Part shown: piece by piece, positions 27,368-36,431 of the stretch
Layout: each line of letters begins with the position of its first letter
Numbering within the stretch: position 1 is the first letter of the stretch
From: Rhizobium sp. Q54
GTDB taxonomy: Bacteria > Pseudomonadota > Alphaproteobacteria > UBA7879 > VGCX01
DNA: 64,000 nucleotides
Direction of reading: 5' to 3'
NCBI GenBank assembly: GCA_945870825.1
Contig: CAMBTM010000002.1
Location: forward strand, 1 to 64,000
Translations under genes and position numbers: made by a program
The notes under the pieces: model-generated
The model's database searches: none
What the model saw: the letters and a program-made list of their open reading frames with translations, nothing else
What the model was told of the DNA's origin: nothing

Positions 27368-28426
27368 TTGACCCTTATTCATATCGTTTGCGGAGCTCGT
27401 CCCAACTTTATTAAAGCAGCACCCCTCTATAAGGCTTTATCAGAACAGTCCTTCTCTAGAACAAAGATCATTCATACCGGTCAACATTATGATGATCATT
27501 TGTCTGGTTGTTTTTTTAGAGATTTAGACCTCCCTCTCCCTCATTTTTCTCTCAACATAGGTAGTGGGTCTCATAGCCATCAAACAGCCCATACGATGCT
27601 GGCGTATGATAAAGTTTTGAGTGAGGAAAAGCCAGATCTCGTCATTGTCATTGGAGATATTAATGCCACGCTTGCTTGTGCTCTCACAGCTAAAAAACAA
27701 GGCATAAAAGTTGCCCATTTGGAGGCAGGTCTTAGAAATAAAGATCTTTTTATGCCAGAAGAGATCAATAGGGTTATGGTTGACGCTATCGCAGACCTAC
27801 ACTGGACCCCATCAATAGAGGCCTCAAATAATTTGATAAACGAAAGCATTTCCCCTCATAAAATCAAATTTGTGGGCAATATTCTGATCGATTCCTATCA
27901 TCAGATAAAAGATAAAATAGAAAAGTGTTATGCATGGAAAGCGTATGCCCTTCTCCCACAGCAGTATATCCTCTGCACATTGCACAGACCCCTTAATGTA
28001 GATTCAAGAGATACCCTTGCAGGGATTTTACATGTTCTAGGGCAGCTGCCCCTCCCCGTGGTCTTTCTCGTTCATCCACGCACAAGAAAAACTCTTGAAA
28101 CAATAGAATCTATACCCAAGATCTTAAAGATTGTAGATCCTTTGGGTTATATTGAGTTTATGAGTCTTCTTTCAAACGCTTGCTATGTGATTTCTGATTC
28201 AGGAGGCATACAAGAAGAAACAACCTATTTAAACATTCCCTGTTTTACATTACGTGAAAATACAGAGCGCCCTATTACAGTGACTACGGGATCCAATACG
28301 CTCGTGAGTCTTGATACTCTTTTGGAACAAGTCCGTAACCCTAAAACAGGATCAATTCCTTCGCTTTGGGACGGGAAAACTTGCTTAAGAATTTTAGAGA
28401 GCTTAAAAACAGCCTTATTTCTCTAG
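27368..28426 (+). CDS. wecB: UDP-N-acetylglucosamine 2-epimerase (non-hydrolysing)
   Basis: 352 residues, with a TTG start preceded by GGAAGG. The enzyme interconverts UDP-GlcNAc and UDP-ManNAc, feeding surface glycans. Family motifs: GARPNFIKAAPLYKAL at the N-terminus, TGQHYDDHLSG with catalytic acidic residues, and LEAGLRNKDLFMPEEINRVM. CTLHRPLNVD is the H-R-x-x-N/E-V-D segment, and SDSGGIQEETTYLNIPCFTLREN is the UDP-binding site. All catalytic residues are in place. It belongs with the upstream glycosyltransferase, radical SAM and deacetylase genes as a supplier of an activated N-acetyl sugar. A long hairpin follows. Confidence 0.92.
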   Translation: MTLIHIVCGARPNFIKAAPLYKALSEQSFSRTKIIHTGQHYDDHLSGCFFRDLDLPLPHFSLNIGSGSHSHQTAHTMLAYDKVLSEEKPDLVIVIGDINATLACALTAKKQGIKVAHLEAGLRNKDLFMPEEINRVMVDAIADLHWTPSIEASNNLINESISPHKIKFVGNILIDSYHQIKDKIEKCYAWKAYALLPQQYILCTLHRPLNVDSRDTLAGILHVLGQLPLPVVFLVHPRTRKTLETIESIPKILKIVDPLGYIEFMSLLSNACYVISDSGGIQEETTYLNIPCFTLRENTERPITVTTGSNTLVSLDTLLEQVRNPKTGSIPSLWDGKTCLRILESLKTALFL

Positions 28427-28505
28427 ATTGTCTTCTCTAACTGGGAAAATTATTAGAGTTTTGTGTTGCGATTTGCCTTTTCTATAATAAAATTAATATG
28501 ATTAA

Positions 28506-28603
28506 GGCCCACCAAAAGGTCTATTTATACATTTGTTATTTTTGGAGGAGGAGGATGAGGATGAGGATATTAATATAGATTAGCCTTTTGGTGGGCCCTT
28601 TTT
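28506..28603 (+). terminator. Large terminator-like hairpin enclosing a micro-ORF
   Basis: A perfect 14-bp inverted repeat, GGCCCACCAAAAGG (28506-28519) and CCTTTTGGTGGGCC (28584-28597), is followed by CTTTTT. The 64-base loop holds a purine-rich ribosome-site run (GGAGGAGGAGG) and a 7-codon ORF, ATG 28555 to TAG 28576-28578 (MRMRILI). It can terminate wecB transcription. The enclosed SD plus micro-ORF also resembles an attenuation device before the abiE-like genes. The pairing is seen directly; regulation is inference. Confidence 0.65.
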
Positions 28604-28625
28604 ATATTAAATTTATGAGAAAGAC

Positions 28626-29421
28626 ATGGAAAAAATTACAAGCGCGACAGCGATGTCTTTAATCAAAACACTCTCATCTCAAGGAAATAGAGTTTTTACC
28701 ACTAAGCTTGTGAAAGACCTGGCAGAAACCTTAACTCCTAAACCTTCCCATATTAAAAAATTGTTGGCTAATATGAAATCTGAAGGCTGGATACATAGCT
28801 TAAAAAAGGGACTCTACGAATTAGATGATATTTTTCTCGAAGGCGTTCCTATCCATGAATTTGAAGTTGCTATGACTCTTGTAGATAATGGATGTATTAG
28901 TTTTTATTCCGCCTACCATTATCACGGGTTAACAGAACAACTCCCTAAGGTTGTTTTCGTGTCAACTATACAAAACACAACGACCCCTCTGATAAAAAGC
29001 AAACGTATCTGCGCCATAAAGGGTGTGGAATATAGATTTGTTCAATTTACAGAAGTATTATTTTTTTGGACATGATCAAATTTGGATTAATAATGCAAAG
29101 AAGATTACCATCACTGATCTTGAAAGAACCTTGTTGGACGGACTACGAGCCCCTCAGCATTGTGGAGGATTTTAAGAAGTGCTCCATGCATTTCAAATCA
29201 GCAAAGATAAAATAAACAAAGAAAAAATTATTAAGTATGACGAACAAATGGAATCTTCTGTGGGGAAACGCTTAGGATACATATTCGAGAAGATAAATAT
29301 TGAAAAACGCCATCTGAAGCCTCTTCTCAACATTTGTACAAAGGGCTATAACAAGCTTGATCCGTCTCGTCCTAAAAAAGGGTTTTACAACAAAAAATGG
29401 ATGATCATTGAAAACAAATAA
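28626..29421 (+). pseudogene. AbiEi-type antitoxin gene, decayed
   Basis: AbiEi is the antitoxin and repressor of type IV AbiE toxin-antitoxin systems. An N-terminal winged-helix region (residues 1 to about 70) is followed by FEVAMTLVDNGCISFYSAYHYHGLTEQLP, the conserved core. At 29061-29067 a run of seven T breaks the frame; six would restore VLFFGHDQIWINN and TDLERTLLDGL, typical of the family. A TAA at 29173-29175 then interrupts CGGF/EVLHAF. Beyond it the same frame stays open to TAA 29419-29421, ending in KKWMIIENK. One frameshift plus one nonsense codon means the gene is almost certainly inactive. It sits directly before the toxin gene, as in intact loci. Confidence 0.8.
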
Positions 29422-30254
29422 CCTTAGATAGACTTCAATCACGCCTAAAAGCTTATCAGCAAAAAACCCAGGCTCCTTGGCATATTATAGAGCTAGATTA
29501 TGTGATTTTCTGGATATTGTTAGGAATTTCAAAAACGCCCACATTGCATAACAACCTAACTTTTAAAGGAGGAATAGCCCTAAGAAAAGCATATTTTGGG
29601 GACTATAGATTTTCAGAAGACTTAGACTTTACCGCAAGTCCATTATTGCCAAAAGGGAATCCTCTTTTTTCATTCATTAAAGAAAGCTGTAAGGCAGCTC
29701 AGGCCTCCATGAGTTCTTTCATTGAACCCTTAAGAATGGAAATACATCCCTTTCAAGAGGGAAGACCTCATCCAGAAGGGCAAGAAGCTTTTATTATTAA
29801 AACCCAATTTCCCTGGCATAGAGAGCCTCTTACGACGACCATCATTGAAATAACATTTAATGAAGAGGTCATCGCCTCCAACATCAAAAAGCCTATCTTT
29901 CATCCTTATGGAGAGCCATTATCCTTTACTTTAAACACATACTGCCTGGAAGAAATCATCGCTGAAAAACTAAGAGCCATCTTACAACATGCTAAAAAAC
30001 TTCATGAAAAAGGGTGGACACGTTCTCGTGCCAGAGATTATTATGATATCTGGCACATTCTAAAACATAAAAAGAATGAATTGAATATCCACCAACTTCC
30101 ATACCTTCTTCAACAAAAGTGCATACTAAAAAACGTGCACTTTAAAAATTATGAATAATTTTTCGATCCAGCTTATTTAGAAGAAGTAGAAAAAACCTGG
30201 GCAGAATGTTTAGGATTATTGGTTTCTGGCCTTCCAACATTTCGAAATTATTGA
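29418..30254 (+). pseudogene. AbiEii-type nucleotidyltransferase toxin gene, decayed
   Basis: The frame starts where the antitoxin frame ends. It reads ITLDRLQSRLKAYQQ, so the expected ATG (overlapping the antitoxin stop) is an ATA at 29418-29420; only a GTG at 29502 remains as a later start. Core motifs are LTFKGGIALRKAYFGDYRFSE then DLDFTA, the nucleotidyltransferase G-G-T/I-A-L plus D-L-D site, and YCLEEIIAEKLRAIL, typical of AbiEii. A TAA at 30156-30158 cuts off the last 32 codons, which still read FFDPAYLEEVEKTWAECLG and end LPTFRNY. Lost start and nonsense codon both point to inactivation, matching the broken antitoxin. Confidence 0.8.
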
Positions 30255-30569
30255 CTATTTAAAAACGCAACTAAGGGTGATTTATGGGATATAGTCCCCG
30301 TGTCGCCTGGGGATTCAACACCCAATAAGTTTAGTAATTTTACCGGTACAATAGCACCGCTATTTCCAAAACATATATGGATGGCTGGGGCAATGTGGAG
30401 ATCATTAATCAAAACTCAATATTAATCCTATAAAAACAGGTTTTCATTTTCTTATGTGGTTTTTATACTATGTGTTTTTGCTTTTGAAATTCTTTTTTTC
30501 ATGTTATTTAATGTAGTATTTCGAGGATTAATTAAGTTTATGGGAATAGCGGCGATGTTGTTAGATTTA
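30255..30569. other. Gap without a recognised gene
   Basis: The first 170 bases hold a stop-free plus frame of 56 codons directly after the AbiEii stop, but it has no upstream start and no recognised similarity. A short imperfect hairpin, TCCCC/GGGGA, lies near 30295-30315. The rest is AT-rich upstream sequence of the secreted protein gene. Its frame stays open up to 30456, but the residues there do not look like part of a secreted protein. Confidence 0.4.
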
Positions 30570-32489
30570 ATGTCAAAATTGAGATTCTTTAAAGGCCTAT
30601 CTGTTATCGGCATGCTTTTCTGTTGTGCCGGATGGGGTTCTGCCCCTTCTCCAGATGAGAGGGATGAGGGAGCCTTCATCCTTCGCAGACGTCCCTTGGC
30701 AGAAGAAATCCCCGTTTTGCCCAAAGATGCTTTTGAAACCCTCGGTGTCTGTTTAGGCGGATCCACCCGGAGCTACACTACCTTTATTGAAACGTGTGGG
30801 CGTGCCGTGTGGATTGCTAAAGCACAAGTTAAAAAAAGAGCCTGGCTAGAGGGCGGTTCCATAGACGTGGACCGAGAAATGACTGCAAGCGCGGCTTGCC
30901 AAACGAAGATAGCTTTTGATGTTTATCGTTTCTATGGTGTTCTTGTTCCTGAAACGGTTTTATCCATTCAAGAATTTAGCAATATGAGCATTGAAGACAT
31001 TGAAGCCCTTGAAGGCCTGAAGGGTCAAGAGGTCATTCATATCCTGTCTCGTAAAATAGAAGACTATCATGATTATAAAAAACAACCCAGATTCTCCGGA
31101 TTTATCGAGAGTCTTCATCCTGAGTCTGGGCCTATGATCTTGCATGAAAATATTTGTGACATTGAAGCATGTCATGACAGTGGTTGTGCTATTGAAGCAT
31201 ATAAAGGGGAAAGTGTCAGTTCTTTTACTTTGTATGATGTGGAAGGATTAGGCAGAGCAGCGGCCGTTGCGACGTGGGTTCATGACATCAACTTTATTGG
31301 AGCCAGTGCCACTAATATAGGCTATTGCCTTAGTAATCGTGAGAGTCGATCCTTTGCAGAGATGATTATGAATAATCCGGCAAAATCTTTTAGTGATCCA
31401 AAGGTTTATCCCTATCCAGAGCCTCGCCACATTCGTTTTGCTATTCCAGGAAATAAATCTACACATACCATTGCTTTTGAAAGACTTTTTCCTGAAGGGA
31501 GTCGATCACGTGATGAATTTTTAATGACGTTGCATGCTATTATCAATACCGATGAACGGACAATCGTGCATTTTTTTGCGCGTGATGGAGGACAATTATT
31601 GCGGGGCCCTCGTTCTGTGCCGGGATTAAGACGCCAATTAATGGCAAGGAAAGAAGAATTAAGGATCCATTATGCCCCGGAGCTTGAAGCGAGCCAAAGC
31701 AAGTATGGTGCGGCAGAAATTGCAATAACCCGCCTGGATCCGATGGTAACGAGTCCTTCTGGAGAAAGAGGTCCCCTTCCTCCTCCCTTCCAGAGCGGTG
31801 GAGCTAGACCAGAGGTTCTTGAGATGACTTCTCCAAGAGCAGCTCTTTTGGCGGCGGTGGGCGGAGCCCCGGCCGTTGGGGGAACACTGGGCAGTCCTGT
31901 AATAATTCCCCCTCTTCCCACTGCAAGTGTACCAAGACTGCTTGGAAGAGCTATCCCTGACGTTGCCAGGGGGTTTGAAGCAGAGTATGAACAGTTTTTA
32001 AGGATGATGTTGGTCTATAAACCCAATCATGACAATGATACTGGCCGTGTTTATATACCTGTCCACACCCTTACAAATCCACTTTTTGGAAGATTTGATC
32101 TGAGTGCTTTTGGGGATACTGGGAAATATATGAGTATTCATACCGGGTATAGAAAAGGAAAAATACCTACCAACAAAGATAAGGTAGAAATTTGGATCTG
32201 TCCGAAGTTTTTAGCAGCCCAAGAGATGACAACAACCGCAGCCCATCTGGCGCCAATTATGTCTGGGTGGGACGATCCGGTTGGATATTTCTGGACCTGG
32301 GGAAATTGGGATAGTTTGAAGGACTATCATCATTCAATAAAAGGTAATATGTATATGACTTGCGAGAAAACTTTATATAATTTATCCGTGGTTGCAATGT
32401 CGCGGGCATCTTGGAACCTACCATACTATGGTGAGTGGGCGGCATGGGAAAAGGCTTCAGAAAAATTTTTATTTACAACTAGCGCGTGA
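30570..32489 (+). CDS. Large secreted protein of unknown function with kinase-like sequence features
   Basis: 639 residues from the ATG at 30570, where a signal peptide begins (MSKLRFFKGLSVIGMLFCCA, then GWGSA); cysteines at 18-19 could also make it a lipoprotein. The frame extends upstream to 30456 but those residues look non-coding. Residues 60-275 resemble a HipA/phosphoinositide-kinase-like fold: GGSTRSY (63-69) as a glycine loop, WIAKAQ (81-86) with a lysine, E103 in DREMTAS, VPETVL (126-131), HDINFIG..NIGY (238-252) as a catalytic loop and MNNPAKSF (267-274) where a metal-binding D-x-G would be expected. A proline/glycine-rich linker (about 425-480) leads to a 160-residue tryptophan-rich domain I do not recognise. 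It could be a host-directed effector; that is inference. Confidence 0.5.
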   Translation: MSKLRFFKGLSVIGMLFCCAGWGSAPSPDERDEGAFILRRRPLAEEIPVLPKDAFETLGVCLGGSTRSYTTFIETCGRAVWIAKAQVKKRAWLEGGSIDVDREMTASAACQTKIAFDVYRFYGVLVPETVLSIQEFSNMSIEDIEALEGLKGQEVIHILSRKIEDYHDYKKQPRFSGFIESLHPESGPMILHENICDIEACHDSGCAIEAYKGESVSSFTLYDVEGLGRAAAVATWVHDINFIGASATNIGYCLSNRESRSFAEMIMNNPAKSFSDPKVYPYPEPRHIRFAIPGNKSTHTIAFERLFPEGSRSRDEFLMTLHAIINTDERTIVHFFARDGGQLLRGPRSVPGLRRQLMARKEELRIHYAPELEASQSKYGAAEIAITRLDPMVTSPSGERGPLPPPFQSGGARPEVLEMTSPRAALLAAVGGAPAVGGTLGSPVIIPPLPTASVPRLLGRAIPDVARGFEAEYEQFLRMMLVYKPNHDNDTGRVYIPVHTLTNPLFGRFDLSAFGDTGKYMSIHTGYRKGKIPTNKDKVEIWICPKFLAAQEMTTTAAHLAPIMSGWDDPVGYFWTWGNWDSLKDYHHSIKGNMYMTCEKTLYNLSVVAMSRASWNLPYYGEWAAWEKASEKFLFTTSA

Positions 32490-32534
32490 GCGACGATAAG
32501 CTCAAGCAAGGGTAGACAGCGCGAGAGACATCAA

Positions 32535-32566
32535 TTGAGGCAAGCAGCGTTGCAAGCTTGCCTCAA
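32535..32566. repeat. Perfect 11-bp hairpin downstream of the secreted protein gene
   Basis: TTGAGGCAAGC (32535-32545), loop AGCGTTGCAA, GCTTGCCTCAA (32556-32566). There is no T-run after it on either strand, so it is not a standard terminator. The surrounding 32490-32843 region has no supported gene; a minus-strand open stretch of about 65 codons without a start may be a remnant. Confidence 0.6.
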
Positions 32567-32776
32567 AGTGATGCCCAGGGTGGTGAGGCTTGATCTAAGC
32601 CGAGCCTGAGCCATCGCCCCCCCCAACTCCCAATAGGGTGACGTACCGCAGCTCGAGATGCACAAACTATGGGCTTATTCTTAGCCCTCTCTTGTATCCG
32701 AGCTAACCGTGTCGCCCACTCAATGTCGTTGGGCTTATTAGAGAATTTTCTGTATGTTCAACAACCTACATCAAAA

Positions 32777-32796
32777 GGTAGCACCAGGGTAGCACC
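32777..32796. repeat. Tandem direct repeat next to tRNA-Lys
   Basis: GGTAGCACC occurs at 32777-32785 and 32788-32796, 11 bp apart (one helical turn), about 50 bp from the 3' end of the tRNA gene. Short direct repeats beside a tRNA 3' end resemble the arm-type sites of tyrosine integrases. No integrase gene is visible. Confidence 0.4.
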
Positions 32797-32843
32797 GAGA
32801 CTTTTCTTGAAAACCCAACACACCAAGAAACTCTTGATTTAAA

Positions 32844-32919
<76 letters not shown>

Positions 32920-32976
32920 ATTCGATGGAATGGTAGGATTGGTTTAGCAAACCTTTAACCAGTTGTCGATCTTTTT

Positions 32977-34101
32977 TTAGCTGTACCGTGGAATTTTGAG
33001 GTCATGATTCACATCGGCATTCAATAATAATCCAAAACCAATCATCAGCGTTAAAAGGGACGTCCCACCATAAGATACAAAGGGCAAAGGAACCCCCACG
33101 ACAGGCACAAGGCCAATCACCATGGAAACATTAATAAAAACATAGATAAAAAGTGACATGACCATCCCAAAACTTAGGAGTCTTCCAAAACAACTTTTAG
33201 ATCTCATGGAAATTTTAAGACATTGAAAAATTAACACGGCATAGATTGTTAAAAGAACCACTGCTCCAACCAGACCAAACTCTTCACAAAACATGGTAAA
33301 GATAAAGTCCGTTTGTTTTTCTGGCAAAAAGTTCAAATGACTTTGGGTGCCGTTCAAAAATCCCTTGCCTAAAAAGCCGCCTGACCCCAGGGCTATTTTA
33401 GACTGAAGAATATGGTAACCTGACCCCAAGGGATCTTGCTCTGGATTGAGAAATGTTAAAATCCGCTTCTTTTGATACGACCGCAAAAAACCCCAAGCAA
33501 TGGGACAAGAAACCACCAAGACACCAAAAGCCGCTGCAAAATACCACAAACGCACCCCCACCACAAACATGATGGAAATCCCAATAATGACAAGAAGGAT
33601 CGTCGTCCCAAGATCTGGTTGTTTTAGAACAAGAATGGAAGGGATAAAAATCAACAACAAGGGTACAATCATAAAACTGGGTGTCTGCACATCTTCCAAG
33701 CTGAGTCGATGGTAATAACACGCAAGGGCTAAGATGAGAGAGATCTTCATCAATTCAGAGGGTTGTAGACGAATAAACCCAAAACTAATCCACCGCTGGG
33801 CACCCATGCCAATCATGCCAAAAACATGGACAAGAATTAAAAGGACAAGGGCAAGACCATAAAAGAAATAAGCGTATTTCATGACATGATTGATATTGAT
33901 ACAGGCAACCATAATCATCAGGACAAAGCCTAAAAGAAATTTGAAAATTTGGGCCTGTGCCCAGGGGTAAAAACTACCGCCCCCTGCAGAATATAAAAGA
34001 CAAAATCCTATGCAAGACAAAAGGGATACAAGTCCAATAATAGGCCAATTCAAATGTTGAAACCGACTGATAAATGTTGAAGATTCTTGGGTTATGAACA
34101 T
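32977..34101 (-). CDS. rodA: Rod-shape-determining protein RodA (SEDS glycan polymerase)
   Basis: 374 residues, about ten membrane helices. RodA polymerises lipid II during cell elongation together with PBP2. Conserved SEDS features include GMGAQRWISFGFIRLQPSELMK (extracellular loop and Q-P-S-E-L/F-x-K), KQPDLGTTILL with the essential aspartate, and GSGFLGKG-like GSGGFLGKGFLNGTQSHLNFLPEKQTDFIF. The end has PLPFVSYGGTSLL, the family C-terminal signature. It overlaps the PBP2 gene by 10 bp and is the last gene of mreB-mreC-mreD-mrdA-rodA. The set implies a rod or rod-derived cell with a working peptidoglycan elongation machine. Confidence 0.95.
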   Translation of the reverse strand: MFITQESSTFISRFQHLNWPIIGLVSLLSCIGFCLLYSAGGGSFYPWAQAQIFKFLLGFVLMIMVACININHVMKYAYFFYGLALVLLILVHVFGMIGMGAQRWISFGFIRLQPSELMKISLILALACYYHRLSLEDVQTPSFMIVPLLLIFIPSILVLKQPDLGTTILLVIIGISIMFVVGVRLWYFAAAFGVLVVSCPIAWGFLRSYQKKRILTFLNPEQDPLGSGYHILQSKIALGSGGFLGKGFLNGTQSHLNFLPEKQTDFIFTMFCEEFGLVGAVVLLTIYAVLIFQCLKISMRSKSCFGRLLSFGMVMSLFIYVFINVSMVIGLVPVVGVPLPFVSYGGTSLLTLMIGFGLLLNADVNHDLKIPRYS

Positions 34102-35912
34102 GATTGCCCCTCTTCCATCAATTTTTGTATCTTGAGTAAAATTTTGCCACCTAAGGGAGCTGCGACCATGCCACCAAATCCTTTGTGTTCCGCAACCAAT
34201 GCAATCACATACCGAGGTGCATGCACAGGGGCAAACCCAACAAACAGCGCATTATCCCGCAAATGCCAGGGAATATCTTTGTCTTTCCGCGTCCCCTGTC
34301 CGCGTTCCTTCATGCTAATGCGCCTCACCTGCGCTGTACCTGTTTTACCCCCCATAGTGTATTTTGTCTCGAGCATGCGTGACGCATAAGATGTCCCACC
34401 CGGCGCATTCACCACATCACCCAACGCCTTCAACACAGTCGTTAATGCGTACTCTTTAATACTAAGACATGTCTTTTGATCACTCGCACTGTCTTTCTTG
34501 ATAAATGTTGGGATCACTTTTTTGCCCCCGTTAACCATTTGGGCCATCATAACAGCCATTTGGACGGGGGTTGTCAAAACGTACGCCTGACCAATGGCTG
34601 TTAAAATTGTATCACCCAAATACCAACTTTCTTTGCGCACGCGTTTTTTCCATTCAGGGTCCGCCAAAAACCCCGTTACTTCACTGGGCAAATCGATGCC
34701 CGTGACATTGGTCAACCCAAACCGTCTTGCCATTTCTATGATGGGTTTTTCCCCAATTTTACGGGCAAGATGATAGAAATAAACGTCACACGATTTAACG
34801 ATTGCTTGGTATAAATCCACAGACCCATGACCTTCTTTTTTCCAACAATGAAATCTATGTTTTCCGAGTTGATAATGCCCTGGGCAAAAATGCGATTCAT
34901 AAAGGGGATGGCCCGCTTCAAGGGCTGCAAGAGCCACGATGATTTTAAAGATAGAGGCCGGACTATATTGACCCGCAATTGCTTTATTCGTCATAGGTTT
35001 ATAAGGATCTTTAAGAAGTGCCTGCCAACTTTTGGAATCAATTCCATAGTAAAAGAGATCGGGATTAAATCCTGGGATAGAAATCAAACTTAAAATCTCG
35101 CCCGTATGGGCATCCATCACAACCGCTGCGCCACTTTCAACTCCTTGTGCCTCAAAGGCTTGTGCAACATAGACCTGAAGATCTTTATCAACAGTTAACG
35201 TTAAATCTTTCCCTGGCGCAGACGCGGTATGTTTCAATTCTCGAACCACCCGTCCGTAGGCATCAACTTCCACCATTTTTTGACCATCAACACCTCTGAG
35301 TTCTTCTTCGTAGCGTGCTTCTAGGCCAGACTTTCCAATTTTTGCGCCAGACAAAATCAAGGCCTTATTATTTTGAACATCAACTTCGTTGGGGGATGCC
35401 ACATAGCCAAGGACGTGGGCACCAGCTTTACCCAACGGATAATGTCTCCGAAAGCCTTCTTCGATTGAAACTCCTGGAAGATCCAAGCTATGAACTTCAA
35501 TATTTGAAAGCTCATCCCATGTAAGGTCTTCTTTGATAATGGTTGGAGAAAACCGAGGTTTATGGCGGATTGATTTTTTAATCCGCCCTATCTCATCATC
35601 GGGAAGCCCCATGATTTTTTGTAAATTCTGAAGTGTGTACCCTATGTTTTTGATATCTTCTGGAATAATAATAGCACTATAGTTTTGGCTATTTTTTGTT
35701 AAAAGACGGCCACACCGATCAAGAATTTCCCCCCTCTGGGAAACAATAAAGCGCGTTCGGATCCTATTGTCATCAGATAAACTTGCATACTTATCTGTCT
35801 GGACCACCTGCAAGATAAAAAGCCTGGCGATAATCAGCACAAAGAAAATAGCCTGTGCAAAGCTAATCCACAGAATCCTTTGAATATTAACTTGATATTT
35901 ATGCTTACGCAC
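34092..35912 (-). CDS. mrdA: Penicillin-binding protein 2 (class B transpeptidase)
   Basis: 606 residues. A single N-terminal membrane helix (about residues 13-32) is followed by the non-catalytic pedestal and a transpeptidase domain. Active-site motifs are S-x-x-K as SIFK (YSPASIFKIIVALAALE), S-x-D as SCD (IVKSCDVYFYHLA) and K-T-G as KTGTAQ. These are complete, so it should cross-link new strands made by RodA. QRGEILDRCGRLL near residue 53 is the R-G-x-I-x-D-R-x-G pedestal start. It follows mreD after 24 bp and overlaps rodA by 10 bp. Confidence 0.95.
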   Translation of the reverse strand: MRKHKYQVNIQRILWISFAQAIFFVLIIARLFILQVVQTDKYASLSDDNRIRTRFIVSQRGEILDRCGRLLTKNSQNYSAIIIPEDIKNIGYTLQNLQKIMGLPDDEIGRIKKSIRHKPRFSPTIIKEDLTWDELSNIEVHSLDLPGVSIEEGFRRHYPLGKAGAHVLGYVASPNEVDVQNNKALILSGAKIGKSGLEARYEEELRGVDGQKMVEVDAYGRVVRELKHTASAPGKDLTLTVDKDLQVYVAQAFEAQGVESGAAVVMDAHTGEILSLISIPGFNPDLFYYGIDSKSWQALLKDPYKPMTNKAIAGQYSPASIFKIIVALAALEAGHPLYESHFCPGHYQLGKHRFHCWKKEGHGSVDLYQAIVKSCDVYFYHLARKIGEKPIIEMARRFGLTNVTGIDLPSEVTGFLADPEWKKRVRKESWYLGDTILTAIGQAYVLTTPVQMAVMMAQMVNGGKKVIPTFIKKDSASDQKTCLSIKEYALTTVLKALGDVVNAPGGTSYASRMLETKYTMGGKTGTAQVRRISMKERGQGTRKDKDIPWHLRDNALFVGFAPVHAPRYVIALVAEHKGFGGMVAAPLGGKILLKIQKLMEEGQSCS

Positions 35913-35936
35913 AGCCTGTCTCTTTATATTATATTT

Positions 35937-36431
35937 TTAAGTTGTTTCTTTTGTTTTTAATAAACGAATCGTCATCCAAGGATAGAAGATAACCATCATG
36001 ATATTCTGCAAAAGAAAGGTTCCAGAACAAATAGCACTCTCATTCACGATGCTTGAAATCGCCCACTCTAAGCATACGGCACAAGACATGTAGAAAGCAA
36101 ATGCCCCCCACTGTATGGAAGACTTAGAACCCTCTATATGGTGTTTTTCTAAAAGAACGAGGGCATAAAGAATCAAAAATAGTAACGATGTCTGACCTAA
36201 GAACGCCCCCCCAATGGCATCATCCACCATACCCACAATAAAAAGGGTCAACACTGACAAAAACTCGGGACGATACATGGCCCAATGATAAATCAATGGC
36301 AGCGTCAAAAGCGGTTCAATGGGAAGAAACCGAAAAACGTGAGTACGATCCAAAATGTCACAAAGCAATAGAATGAAAAATGGCGCTAACTGATGAATAA
36401 ATAGCTTAAGCCTAAGCAGGATCAAATGCAT
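35937..36431 (-). CDS. mreD: Rod-shape-determining protein MreD
   Basis: 164 residues from the ATG at 36431 (MHLILLRLKLFIHQLAPFFI); an earlier ATG at 36461 would add ten residues and overlap mreC more. The protein is almost wholly membrane-embedded (five helices). It has weak family conservation, as usual for MreD, including PLIYHWAMYRPEFLSVL and a GMVDDAIGGAFLGQTSLLF segment (G-x-x-x-D/E-x-x-x-G-x-x-x-G), which is the recognisable motif. The call leans on position between mreC (20-bp overlap) and mrdA. MreD links the MreB filament complex to the membrane. Confidence 0.88.
   Translation of the reverse strand: MHLILLRLKLFIHQLAPFFILLLCDILDRTHVFRFLPIEPLLTLPLIYHWAMYRPEFLSVLTLFIVGMVDDAIGGAFLGQTSLLFLILYALVLLEKHHIEGSKSSIQWGAFAFYMSCAVCLEWAISSIVNESAICSGTFLLQNIMMVIFYPWMTIRLLKTKETT

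Noticed and set aside
28551-28575. GAGGATGAGG repeats considered as a CRISPR or VNTR array
   Set aside because: Only two or three very short imperfect units inside a hairpin loop; no spacers, no cas genes.
30255-30425. Stop-free stretch of 56 codons after the AbiEii gene
   Set aside because: No start codon upstream, no similarity recognised and no ribosome site; recorded only as a gap.
32490-32760. Minus-strand open stretch that looked like an integrase or phage remnant beside tRNA-Lys
   Set aside because: The translated residues match no integrase motif (no R-H-x-x-R-x-H or tyrosine box) and there is no start codon.
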